From DASXMT01 sp963812965 (lineage in GTDB: Bacteria; Actinomycetota; Acidimicrobiia; Acidimicrobiales; RAAP-2), in the NCBI GenBank assembly GCA_963812965.1, contig CAWEXG010000005.1, forward strand, positions 124,001-188,000: a DNA stretch of 64,000 bases, given 5' to 3'. This document shows, in pieces, positions 43,913 to 53,244 of this stretch. The position numbers and the translations under genes were made by a program. Within the stretch, counting starts at the first letter, position 1. Each line of letters begins with the position of its first letter. Below the pieces are notes generated by a model. That model was not told the origin of the DNA, did no database searches, and saw only the letters and a list, made by a program, of their open reading frames with translations.

Positions 43913-46900
43913 ATGTACATGTTCCGGGGACGTCGCAACACAGCAGTAACCCGCGATGCTCAGGCTGAGAATTCTCAATCTGGGAAAGTTCTCGCGGGGG
44001 GGGGGTGGGGGAGTAACTCCCTAAGTTTTTCCCACGCAGAGTCACGTAATTCTCACTTCACCGGCGGCCTGGCCCGCCGGTTTTTCGCGGCCATAGCGGC
44101 AACGCTCCTGGTCGTAGGAGTGATCGCTGGCTCTGTGGCCGGAATTGGGGTGGGTGCCGCCAGTGCGGCTGGCTCGCTGTCGGTGACCACGACCTCGCCG
44201 CTGCCCTTGGCCCCGCTGAATCTCCCTTACAGCACCACTTTGGCCGTCACCGGTGGGACCGGGAGCTACACCTGGGCAGTGGCCCAAGGTTCCTCCCTAC
44301 CCGGCTGGTTGAGCCTGAATTCCTCGACCGGGGTGCTCTCGGGCACGCCCACCACGAACGCCACGTACACCTTCGCGGTGACAGTGACTGACTCGGCTAG
44401 CCCAGCTGACACGGCAACCTCGGGACAGCTCACCCTCTACGCCGGCAACGGCGGGACCGAGCCGTTCTCGTTGAACATGACATCCGGTTCCTGGACGGTC
44501 CTCTCCAGTTCGTCTCCCAATGATTTTCCTGCCCAGACCACTACCACGCTCACTGGCACCGTCGCGCCTCTGACCGGTGCCATTACCGATGCCACACTCA
44601 CCTTGCCAGACCAGAACGTGTGCAGCGCTGCGTCAGGAGGGTGCACGACCTACAACATGTACGAGGTCAACCCGGGCACGGCCACCGGTTCGATCAACTC
44701 GGACGGCGATATGACGCTCAACGACAGCCTCTCGTTCGAGCTCGACATCACCTCACCATCAATTGTCGCCGGTGACAAGTGCCTGTCCACCCCGGTCAAC
44801 ACGATCTTCCAGTCCACAGCGCCCTACAACACAAGCACCGGCGATGTGACGCTGTCGGCGTCGAACTACACCATCCCAGACTTCCCAGGTTCGTCGCCGG
44901 TTGGGGATTGCACCTTGCCGTCCGGCTCGCTCAACCCGCCAACTGGGCCCCCGGACCAAGTCGCAGGCAGCACCAACAACAACATCACACTCAACCTTCA
45001 AGGCACGGGGCTGCCCATCCCGCCACCACCGGGGAAGACCACCATCAACGTGCTGTCGGTAAGCCCCACTAGCCCGCAGCTGACACAGACATCGGTCACG
45101 TTGACTGACACGATCAGCTCTGGCGGCAGCACCGCCACGAACGCCACGGGCACCGTGAACTTCATCGCCAATGGCACCGTGATCGACACCGAGCCGGTCA
45201 GCAACGGAAGCGCCACCTACACGACAACGACCTTGCCGAGCCAGACCAACCAACTGATCGCTGTCTACTCCGGTGATATCAACTACGCCGGCAGCACGTC
45301 AGCGACAGTCCCCTATGCCATCCAGGCACTGCCGTCGGTCACGCTGAACCTGCCCACGACGTTGGAGCTGTCGTCGCCCACCCCGACCCCGATGTCGGTC
45401 ACCATTACCAACCCATCGACGGGTGCGGACGTGGAGCAACGATCTCTACCTGGACTACTGTTAACTTCCGGGACTGGAGCGAACGCCCCGACGTCACCCT
45501 CAACTACCAGGACAGCGCCGGGAACTGGTGCCCGATGATTTCCAACCCCAACAACTACGAGCCCGAATTCTTCTTCAGCGGCTTCGGCACTCCGCCGTGC
45601 GGCACACAGACGACCTCGTTCTCGCTGGCTCCAGGGCAGTCGTTCACCCTCAACCTGGAGGTCGTCCATCGCCTACGACCCAATAACGGTACCGGTCCCG
45701 GTCTCCAGCTGCTCAAGGCGATCCTCTACAACGGGAGCTGCAGCGACCCAACGGACCCAGGCGACACGTGCAATAAATCCGACAGCCCATTCAACTCCAT
45801 CGCGCCGACGACGAGTGGTGCTCCCGAGGCCATTGGCACCTTCACCAATACTTATGGGGCCCGGTCGCCGGTGAGCTTCAGCCTACTTGGTTTTCCCACG
45901 ACGCCGGTGCCCGAGGGGTACCAGATCGAGCCGATCGCCGTTCTGAAGGCTGCGTCAGATCCCTACGGCATCGCACCACATCCCGACAGGAACATTGACG
46001 TATTTGGTCGACGGAGTCAATGGCGGGCACGAGTCGTAACGCTAGTGAAGCTTACTTCTTCAGTACCGCAGGATTGATCCCCGGTACTCACACGCTGACC
46101 ATCGAGTACTCCGGTGACCCGGTCTACGCTCCGAGCTCGTACTCGCAGACGTTCACCGTGGCACCACCAGCTCCCGGCACGTCGTTCGTCTGTGAGACCA
46201 GTAGTCGACTCTACCCAACGCTCAATGCGTCAGTGGTGGCTGTGGCCACAGTGCCGAGCCTGGCGCCCAAGTGGATCGACCGTGCCGGTCAGCGGGTCTC
46301 GATCTGACGCTGAACATCGACCCGCGTGCTGGACCTGACACCTTTGGACCAGTGACCAACGCCACCATCGGGCTCTCTCCCGGTGGGGTCACGATCACGC
46401 CACCTCGGCGACTCCGACGAACGCGAACTGGAACTACCTCGGTGAGCTGGACAGGACTCTCCGCACCGTGCCCATCTCCGGCACGCCCGGGCACCGTCGT
46501 CCCGGTGGCGGTCTCTTCCCTGAGCTTCCGACGGGAGCAAAGGGTTTCGCTACGCTTGCAACCCGGCTGACCCGACAGCACCGGCCGTCGTCCAGCAGGT
46601 CACCGTGTCGGGCACCACGCTCACGACGAGCCCGAGCAACTCGGTCGCTGTTGGTGCACCGGTGACCCTGACCGCCACGGTGTACCCGGCGCCTTCGGAT
46701 CTCCTGGCAATCACATTGTCGGACAAGTGGACTTTTTCGACGGGACCACCGATCTCGGGACGGTGAGTGTGCCGAGCAGCGGGCAACCCGGGACCGGCAT
46801 CGCCACCCTCACCACAACGTCCCTGGCTGCCCGGTGACACACACGCTGACGGCAGTGTGGAGCGGTGGTCCGACACCGGCGCAGACGTCTGATCCAGTCG

Positions 46901-47947
46901 ACTTCCAAGTGGGCACAGCTCCAACGATCACCACGCAACCCACGAACCAGACAGCCTCGGCTGGAGCGACAGCGACCTTCACGGCCGCTGCCAGTGGTGA
47001 TCCCACGCCCAACCGTCCAGTGGCAGGTGTCCACGAACGGAGGGAAGACGTGGTCACGACATCGCCGGCGCAACATCCGACTCCTACACCACCCCGGCCA
47101 CCACCGCCGCTGACAACGGCAACGAGTACCAGGCCGTGTTCAGCAACGCCGCCGGACCAGACGCCACCACGAACCCCTTTACGTTGACGGTCATCGCTGC
47201 GTCGACCACCGGGTATCGGGTGGTGGCGTCCAACGGCACGGTCACCACGTTCGGGAACGCCGGGAACTACGGATCGGAGAGCGAAGCCCTCAACGCTCCG
47301 ATTGTCGGCATGGCAGCAACGCCTGACAACAAGGGCTACTGGCTGGTAGGAGCAGACGGCGGCGTGTTCACCTTCGGCGACGCCACCTTCTACGGTTCCG
47401 AAGGCGGCCAGCATCTCAACCAGCCCATCGTCGGAATGGCCGCAACACCCGACGGCAAGGGCTACTGGCTGGTCGCCGCTGACGGTGGCATCTTCACCTT
47501 CGGCGACGCCGCCTTCTATGGGTCTGAGGGTGGCCAACACCTGAACCAGCCGGTAGTCGGCATGGCACCAACCCCGGACGGCGGTGGCTACTGGCTGGTG
47601 GCAGCTGACGGTGGCATCTTCACCTTCGGCGACGCCGCCGTTCCTCGGCTCGGAAGGCGGCCAGACGCTCGAATGCCCCGGTTGTCGGCATGGCGGCCAC
47701 CTCAGATGGCGGCGGCTACTGGCTGGTTGCCAAAGATGGAGGGGTGTTCACCTTCGGTGCCGCCAGCTTCAACGGCTCGGCCGCCGGACAGTCCAGCGCA
47801 CCGGTCATCGGCCTAGTCCCCACCTCCAACGGTGGCGGCTACTGGATTGGAGCCCAAGACGGCGGCATCTTCACCTTCGGCAATGCCCCGTTCAACGGAT
47901 CGGCGGTTGGGACGACGACCGCCCCGGTGGTCGGGATCGCACCGTAG
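43913..47947 (+). pseudogene. Large secreted repeat protein, multiply frameshifted
   Basis: One gene of about 1,340 codons in many frames. From ATG 43913: signal region (RRFFAAIAATLLVVGVIAG), a putative-Ig domain (SYTWAVAQGSSLPGWLSLNS, TGVLSGTPTTNATYTF), beta domains, an Ig-like repeat (VNFIANGTVIDTEPVSNGSA, then YSGDINYAGST), frame change near 45433, others near 46000, 46310-46480, 46740, 46830 and 47020-47090. An Ig-like ITTQPTNQTASAGATATFTA segment is followed by six about 40-residue repeats of GYWLVAADGGIFTFGDA-FYGS type (47200-47947), with shifts at about 47641 and 47672. The repeat probably forms a beta-propeller exposed outside the cell. Family known in Acidimicrobiia and other actinobacteria; function unknown. 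Confidence 0.8.
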
Positions 47948-48241
47948 GAACTCCAACAAGGATGTGAGGCTCGCCGTCCCTGGGAGTTTGTTCTGCCCCA
48001 GGGACGGCGAGTCCACGGACACAGAAACGTCAACAGAACGCCACAGGAACCCGGCTCCACCAGCTCGGGAACCGGCTCACAATGTGTGGTCCCCCGCCCC
48101 CTAACCCCGGACGGGGGGCCACGCAGTCTCGTTACTCATACGCAGTGTGTGGTCCCAGCCCCGGATGCTCAGCGGCTGGCCAGGCGGATTAGGGGGCCGT
48201 TCATCTGGGCAAGCAGCGAGAAGGTACGACGCTCTTCTGTG
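47948..48241. other. Noncoding stretch after the surface protein
   Basis: No gene seen. It contains copy 1 of the 33-bp repeat and two copies of tgtgtggtccc (48085 and 48147 region). Near the start, ccctgggagtttgttctgccccaggg (47981-48006 region) can fold into a hairpin and may terminate the surface-protein transcript. Confidence 0.5.
48092..48124. repeat. 33-bp direct repeat, copy 1
   Basis: Identical over 33 bp to 48957-48989. The core gccccctaaccccggacggg contains a C-run/G-run inverted repeat that can fold. The two copies bracket the vapBC module. Confidence 0.95.
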
Positions 48242-48661
48242 TCACGGTGTTCCGGGCAGCACGGTGAACGGCTTGCCGGCTGTTGTGCGGATCACGCGAA
48301 AGTGACGATGATCCAAGGTAAGCAGACGGTCTGTCCGGTAACGGTGGGCAAGGACGACCAGCGAAGCGTCTGCGACGCCGATGTCCTGATCCTGGTACCG
48401 GTCGATCACGGCGCAGGCATCCCGAAGCTCGGAAGCTCCGATGGACGGTAGCTCCCAGGCGCCTCCGACCAGCTCGGCCAAGGCGGCCAGCTCAGCGTGC
48501 ACCCCCCGGCGAGTTGCCAGCAGGTAGTCGAGCTCGGCGACGACGTAGGGCGATACGACGAACGGACCCGGATCGGCGTCGATGATCGCGCTCACCTGGG
48601 CACAGTGCGCATCACTCGCATCGAAGTACGCGAGAAGACCGCTGGTGTCGCAGACAAGCAC
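48242..48661 (-). CDS. vapC: VapC-family PIN-domain toxin
   Basis: A 139-residue PIN protein: LVCDTSGLLAYFDASDAH, VVAELDYLLATRRG, DQDIGVADASLVVLAHRY and LLTLDHRHFRVIR hold the four acidic positions. It starts at 48661, two bases after the stop of an RHH antitoxin gene. Sequence near the N-terminus is very close in style to the broken vapC at 25.4 kb, so the two may be paralogues. Confidence 0.9.
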   Translation of the reverse strand: MLVCDTSGLLAYFDASDAHCAQVSAIIDADPGPFVVSPYVVAELDYLLATRRGVHAELAALAELVGGAWELPSIGASELRDACAVIDRYQDQDIGVADASLVVLAHRYRTDRLLTLDHRHFRVIRTTAGKPFTVLPGTP

Positions 48662-48663
48662 GA

Positions 48664-48885
48664 TCAGCGATCGCCGAAGCCGGCCAGCGCTTCGTCGGCA
48701 TGCTCTGCGAGCGAGGGATCACCGCTGGCGAAGAGCTGACCTCGTGGCCGGGGTTGATCGGAGGCGCTGACTTGGGCGGCGACTGCCTCCCGGATGAGCT
48801 CGGCCTCTGAGCGCCCGGACGCAGCAGCCATCCGTCGGAGGGACTGCTTGAGCTCCTCTGGCAGGTAGACGGTGGTCTTGTTCAT
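48664..48885 (-). CDS. vapB: Ribbon-helix-helix antitoxin
   Basis: A 73-residue CopG/RHH protein: MNKTTVYLPEELKQSLRRMA, SGRSEAELIREAVAAQV. The N-terminal strand and helices bind DNA, the C-terminal tail (PSLAEHADEALAGFGDR) binds VapC. ATG 48885 is chosen because the upstream extension has no RHH similarity. A palindrome TGGTACCA (48893-48900) lies eight bases ahead of the start and is a likely operator. Confidence 0.88.
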   Translation of the reverse strand: MNKTTVYLPEELKQSLRRMAAASGRSEAELIREAVAAQVSASDQPRPRGQLFASGDPSLAEHADEALAGFGDR

Positions 48886-48892
48886 GGATGTA

Positions 48893-48900
48893 TGGTACCA
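48893..48900. promoter_or_regulatory. Palindrome ahead of vapBC
   Basis: TGGTACCA, within the wider context ccataggTGGTACCAtacat on the reverse strand, adjacent to the antitoxin start. A plausible RHH operator core; short, so only suggestive. Confidence 0.4.
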
Positions 48901-48956
48901 CCTATGGCACCTGCATTTTCTGGTTCCTCGGATGCCGCCGCCGCCGACTGTCGCAG

Positions 48957-48989
48957 CCCCGCCCCCTAACCCCGGACGGGGGGCCACGC
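48957..48989. repeat. 33-bp direct repeat, copy 2
   Basis: Exact copy of 48092-48124, lying just upstream of the vapBC promoter and overlapping the region beyond the end of the degraded hicA. The copies are 865 bp apart start to start. Confidence 0.95.
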
Positions 48990-49023
48990 TATTTCGCCGT
49001 CGGCTGTATGGCGAGTTGCTGAT

Positions 49024-49257
49024 CTACCGGAGCGCGTCCCGGAACTCCTCCACGGTTATGCACCCCAGCTTGAGCAGACTCCGCAGGGTCCCATCCGGAA
49101 TTCGGGACTTTCCAAGGGTTAACGACGGTGGTATCAGTTCGATCACCGACCTTCCGCGAGAAGGTCTGATGCGAACCTTTCGCTCTCCTTCCCGCCGAGA
49201 ACCCAAGCCGTCGGAGTGCCGCCACGACCTCTTCTACTGGAACAGGCGGGTAGCTCG
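49024..49257 (-). pseudogene. HicA-type toxin, frameshifted
   Basis: Pieces of a HicA toxin are spread over frames: AALRRLGFSAGRRAKGSHQTF holds the catalytic GSH motif in one frame, while the C-terminus RIPDGTLRSLLKLGCITVEE and FRDALR (stop 49024) is in another; the change is near 49120-49130. The N-terminal start (GTGGGTAGCGAGCTACC overlapping the hicB stop) is in a third frame, changing near 49225-49235. Two indels therefore break it. It follows a HicB-like gene on the same strand. Confidence 0.7.
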
Positions 49258-49620
49258 CTACCCACCTACCGCCAGTCCGAAATCCAGGAGTGTCACCGAC
49301 TCTCCTGGGGGAATCTCTTCTTTGCGACTGCCTTCGTCTGGTGCCCCGGCTTGCATCTCAATCGACTGTTCCCGGAAGATGCGCTGACGCTCACCGTTCT
49401 CTTCAATGGCATTGAGATAGTTGATGGTGGCATCGATGACGTTGTTCAAGGCATCACCAGGATCTTCACCAAAGCTTGGGACACCCAGCTCTCTACAGAT
49501 GCCCTGCCAGTCGCCGTCTTGGGTGAAGATCCGGAACGTGAATAGTACGTGGCCAACGACTTCCTGGCCGTCGTGGAGGACAGCCCAGGTCTGTTCTGGA
49601 AATGTCGGATTCGCAGCCAT
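49258..49620 (-). CDS. HicB-like antitoxin
   Basis: A 120-residue protein from ATG 49620. The segment VLFTFRIFTQDGDWQGICRE, LGVPSFGEDPGDALNNVIDA and INYLNAIEENGERQRIF resembles the HicB antitoxin domain (strand-rich start, then the helix with the PSxGEdpeeAl pattern). No HTH is evident at the C-terminus. The order antitoxin-toxin is the reverse of the hicAB at 5 kb. The partner is degraded, so this is an orphan antitoxin. Confidence 0.72.
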   Translation of the reverse strand: MAANPTFPEQTWAVLHDGQEVVGHVLFTFRIFTQDGDWQGICRELGVPSFGEDPGDALNNVIDATINYLNAIEENGERQRIFREQSIEMQAGAPDEGSRKEEIPPGESVTLLDFGLAVGG

Positions 49621-49708
49621 AGTCGTTCTCTCTGTAGATCGGGGAACCGCCGACCCTCTCCGCAACGTGTTGTACGCAGAAGTATACGTATCAGGCACGA
49701 CAGAGTGA

Positions 49709-50266
49709 CTATCCCTCCCAAAGGCCGACGGGTGCACCACCCAGCGGGTAGTGGCCCGGCATCCGCTCCTTGGACATGGACTTCTCGATGCGGGCCTGCA
49801 TCCCCGGGGTCAAGGTGCCGGCTGTGATCATCTCCATGAACGTGGCGGTGGCGTTACCCACGTCGAAGAAGTCTCGCTGCCAGCTCCACTGGTAGTTCCC
49901 GCCGTACCGGAACCAGCTCCCGCCCAGCCCGGCGATCTCGTAATGGCTTCCGTCAGGCCGGGTGGCGTCGGCCACCTGCTTCCACAGTCCGAGGATCTCA
50001 CCTTGCTTCTCGTCGATGAGCACCCGTTGGTAGGGGTAGGTCCAGCCGCCGAGTCCCTCCATCTCGGAGATGAGGGCGTACTCCCGGATCTCCTTCCGGC
50101 CGACGGCCATGAACTCGTCGTGCGGGCCGACGTTCCATCCGTAGGTGGCGTCCTCGGTGTACATCTCGGCCATGGGCGCCCAGTCGAGCGCTTCTTCACA
50201 GCGGCGGTTGATGTCCAACCATCGCTGCATCATCTCTTCGAGCTCGTCACGTGGGAACGACGCCAT
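49709..50266 (-). CDS. SnoaL/NTF2-like protein of the P450 cluster
   Basis: A 185-residue protein with an N-terminal helix (MMQRWLDINRRCEEALDW), MAEMYTEDATYGWNVGPHDE, YALISEMEGLGGW and GGSWFRYGGNYQWSWQRDFF. It belongs to the SnoaL-like superfamily often seen with SDRs and P450s in actinobacterial degradation loci. It lies four bases after the SDR gene, so it is the last gene of a TetR-P450-SDR-SnoaL operon on the reverse strand. Possible isomerase or dehydratase; unproven. Confidence 0.82.
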   Translation of the reverse strand: MASFPRDELEEMMQRWLDINRRCEEALDWAPMAEMYTEDATYGWNVGPHDEFMAVGRKEIREYALISEMEGLGGWTYPYQRVLIDEKQGEILGLWKQVADATRPDGSHYEIAGLGGSWFRYGGNYQWSWQRDFFDVGNATATFMEMITAGTLTPGMQARIEKSMSKERMPGHYPLGGAPVGLWEG

Positions 50267-50270
50267 CGCT

Positions 50271-51083
50271 TCAGCCCTCCTTCGGAGCTTCGCTGGACTC
50301 CTCGGTCTGTTCTTCGATCGGTGCTTCGGGTTGCACCTCGATAGTTGTGGCCTGTGTGCCGCGAGGGAGCGATATCGCCGCCATGATCGCTTGGGCCACC
50401 CCTTTCGGGCGCATGAAGTTCGAGTGTCGAGTGAAGCCCCACGACGTCCACTGGTTGAGTACGTCGACGGTGACGTCGGGGTCCCAGTCCATGCCCATCC
50501 CGGTCAGCGTGGGCCCAGGGCGGACCACAGAGGCCCGAACCCCGGTCCCTTCGAGCTCCATCTGGAGGACCCGGACGTACCCTTCCAGCCCCCACTTCGA
50601 GGCGACGTACGCGGCCATGGCCGGGCGCGGACGCTCGACCACGTCGGAAGTCACGAAGACGATGTCGCCGCGACGACGCTCGGTCATCGGTCCCCCGAAG
50701 GCCCAGACCAGCCGATGGGTGCCGAGCATGTTGACCCTGAGGACGGCGTCGAACGCGTCCGGGTCGGTGGCGAGGACGGAACCTGGCCGGTTCAGCGCGG
50801 CATTGGAGATCAAGATCTCGATGTCGTCGAAGGCTCCGATGGCCGCTTTGGCGAACTGCTCCACCGAGTCACCGTCGCTCAGGTCGAGATGGAACGCCGC
50901 TGCCTCGCCTCCTTCGGCACGGATACCCGAGGCCAGCTCCTCGCACTGCTCGACGCGCCTGGCTCCCAGCACCACGGGGTGACCGGCACTGGCCAGGGCA
51001 GTGGCTACGGCGGCGCCGATGCCCGACGACGCTCCGGTGACTACAGCCGGCCTTCGCTCCGGGTGGGCAGGGAACCGAGGCAT
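50271..51083 (-). CDS. Short-chain dehydrogenase/reductase
   Basis: A 270-residue classical SDR: cofactor motif TGASSGIGAAVA (about residues 16-27), LDLSDGDS, NAALNRPGS, the catalytic VTSDV...YVASKWG set (Ser, Tyr, Lys) and RPGPTLTGMG. The extreme C-terminus is Glu-rich. Third gene of the reverse-strand cluster, 78 bp after the P450 stop. Likely oxidises or reduces an alcohol formed by the P450. Confidence 0.88.
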   Translation of the reverse strand: MPRFPAHPERRPAVVTGASSGIGAAVATALASAGHPVVLGARRVEQCEELASGIRAEGGEAAAFHLDLSDGDSVEQFAKAAIGAFDDIEILISNAALNRPGSVLATDPDAFDAVLRVNMLGTHRLVWAFGGPMTERRRGDIVFVTSDVVERPRPAMAAYVASKWGLEGYVRVLQMELEGTGVRASVVRPGPTLTGMGMDWDPDVTVDVLNQWTSWGFTRHSNFMRPKGVAQAIMAAISLPRGTQATTIEVQPEAPIEEQTEESSEAPKEG

Positions 51084-51161
51084 ATCAGCGAGCCCGCCGG
51101 ACAGTAGCCCCGGTAATACCGGTCATATCGGCAACTTCGCTGCACCGTGATGTATGCCGTG

Positions 51162-52369
51162 TCATCGAGTCTCCACCGTGGTGGGTAGACCGGCCAAGCC
51201 CCGCACGTTGATGGAGTGGACCCGTTCGATCCCGCTCGGATCGACGTCGTAGGACGCCACTCTGCTCGCCAGCTCGCCCAAGGCGACGCGGGCCTCCATA
51301 CGGGCGAGCGCCGCTCCCATGCAGAAGTGCCGGCCGCTCCCGAAGCTGACCAGCTTGCTGGTGTCCCGGTCGAGGTCGTAGCGGTCGGCGTTGGGGAACA
51401 CATCTTCGTCCCGGTTGGCCGACCCGATGAGCAGCAGCATCTTTGACCCCGGGTCGATGGAGACACCGTGGAGCTCGAGCGGGGCACGCGTGACCCGGAC
51501 CAACATCTGGGTCGACGTATCGAACCGCAAGGTCTCTTCGATCCAGTCGGGGATCCGACTCGGGTCGGTGAACGGTTTGGCCCGCTCGTCCTGGTTACGC
51601 CACGCCCAGTACCAAGCGTTGCCGAGCAGCTTCGTGGTGGTCTCGTTGCCAGCCACCACCAAGAGAAACAGAAAGGCAATGATCTCCTCGTCGGTGAGCC
51701 GGTCCCCGTCGATCTCAGCGTCGAGCAGGGCAGAGGTGAGGTCGTCCCGCCGAGCAGCACGCGGCGGTCGTCGACCATGTCCTGGTAGTAGCCGACCAGG
51801 GTCAGCGCCGAGTCCAAGCCGACCTGGGGAACGTCGAAGACGCCTTCTTCACGGTGAACAACCAGGTCGGCCAGGCGCCGGATCTCGGCCCGGTCGACAC
51901 GGGGGACGCCGATCAGCTCGGAGATGACGTCCATGGGGACCTTGCCGGCGAAGTCACGGATGAAGTCGAACGACCCCCGCTCGAGCGCAGGCTCCAGGTG
52001 TTCCAGGGTGATCTCCCGGATCCGCTCCTCCATCGCCGCCACCTTGGTCGGGGTGAACCCCTTGCCCACGAGCGACCGCATGCGGGTGTGCCGAGGCGGG
52101 TCCATGGCCAAGAACGACATGTAGGTGTGGGCGTCCGGCCCGAACGCCGACGGGTCGAGCGAGACGCCGTTGGCGTTGGAGAAAGTGTCGACGTCACGGA
52201 AGGAGGCCAGCACGTCGTGGTGGCGAGAGATCGCCCAGAACTCGAAGTCTTCGTTCCAGTACACCGGGGCCTCGGCCCGCAGCCGTGCGTACGTCGGGTA
52301 CGGATCCTCGTGGATGGCGTAGGCGTACGGGCTGTAGACGACGGGGTCGTCGACACGGGTGGTGGTCAT
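51162..52369 (-). pseudogene. Cytochrome P450, single-base frameshift
   Basis: From ATG 52369 the frame has HEDPYPTYARLRAEAPVYWN, LAMDPPRHTRMRSLVGKGFT and IRDFAGKVPMDVISELIGVP, then is lost around 51745-51765 after YYQDMVDDRR. The other frame continues ALLDAEIDGDRLTDEEIIAF, the oxygen-binding VVAGNETTTKL, ExxR as EETLR, and the haem site FGSGRHFCMGAALARME, ending at 51162. All catalytic parts are present; only one indel separates them. Typical of actinobacterial P450s acting on steroids, terpenes or aromatic compounds. Confidence 0.9.
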
Positions 52370-53061
52370 GAGCGCGCTCCTGCGACGATCTTCTTCGGGT
52401 GTCTCGACTCGGCTCCTCTGGACATCGGTTCCTCTGGAACGGTTTTTCCGGACAGCAGCCGTGCCGCCGTTGCTACGAAGTCGGGTACCTCGGTGAAGGC
52501 CATGTGGCCCATGCCCGCAGCCAGTAGGGCGCCGAAGTAGGTGGTCTCCAGCACCTGGACGACGACCGGGTCGGTGTCCTTGCCCATGGCTGCGGCCAGT
52601 CGCCGGTGGATCTCCGCGCCGATCCGGTCACGAAGGTGCTTCACGTCGGGGCTCTGGCTCAGGAGCGCCGGGGTGCACGCCGCTACCAGCGCCGGGCTCT
52701 CGGTGGTGGACTGACCCAGCTCCCGCACGGTCTCGGCCAAGCGGGCCCACGGCGGGGTGCTTCGATCAGCACTCGGTCGAACAGGAGGCAACGAGTGGAT
52801 ACGCCGCCAGAGAACCTCGGCTAAGAGGTGCTCCTTCGAGCTGAAGTAGGTGTAAGCGGTGGCAGGAGCCACGCCGGCTCGCCGGGCCACGTTGCGAATC
52901 GACAACCCTGCAGAACCTTCTTCTTCCACCTCGATGATGGCGGCGTCGACGAGCTGTTGGACGACCTCGGCCTGTCGTGGGGTGAGCCGTCGGCGGGTGG
53001 CCTCTTCGGCCACCGGGTCCTCGGTGCTCACTGCCGTGTCCCCGCCGTTGCTCCCGGTCAT
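52366..53061 (-). CDS. TetR-family regulator
   Basis: A 231-residue repressor with the HTH region AAIIEVEEEGSAGLSIRNVA, RRAGVAPATAYTYFSSKEHL. The C-terminal ligand domain includes ESPALVAACTPALLS and VLETTYFGALLAAGMGHMAF. It overlaps the P450 start by four bases and is first in that operon, with a divergent cluster beginning at 53245; it probably controls both from the intervening 183 bp. Confidence 0.88.
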   Translation of the reverse strand: MTGSNGGDTAVSTEDPVAEEATRRRLTPRQAEVVQQLVDAAIIEVEEEGSAGLSIRNVARRAGVAPATAYTYFSSKEHLLAEVLWRRIHSLPPVRPSADRSTPPWARLAETVRELGQSTTESPALVAACTPALLSQSPDVKHLRDRIGAEIHRRLAAAMGKDTDPVVVQVLETTYFGALLAAGMGHMAFTEVPDFVATAARLLSGKTVPEEPMSRGAESRHPKKIVAGARS

Positions 53062-53113
53062 GTGGCCATACTATGGTCCCGGTGGACGACAGTCCAGACG
53101 GTTGTCCAGCTGA

Positions 53114-53183
53114 AATTGCTCAGCGGAATTGCTCAGCGGAATTGCTCAGCGGAATTGCTCGCTGCAGCGGAATTGCTCAGCGG
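53114..53183. repeat. 13-bp repeats in a divergent promoter region
   Basis: aattgctcagcgg occurs at 53114, 53127, 53140 and 53171, with a fifth, partly altered copy beginning at 53153. They lie between the TetR gene and the dehydrogenase gene and could be operator iterons or merely a minisatellite. Confidence 0.85.
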
Positions 53184-53244
53184 AAATTATCCAGCAGAGA
53201 GATCATGATGGGGGAGCGGGTGTGGCCATGACCGAGGAAGCCAG

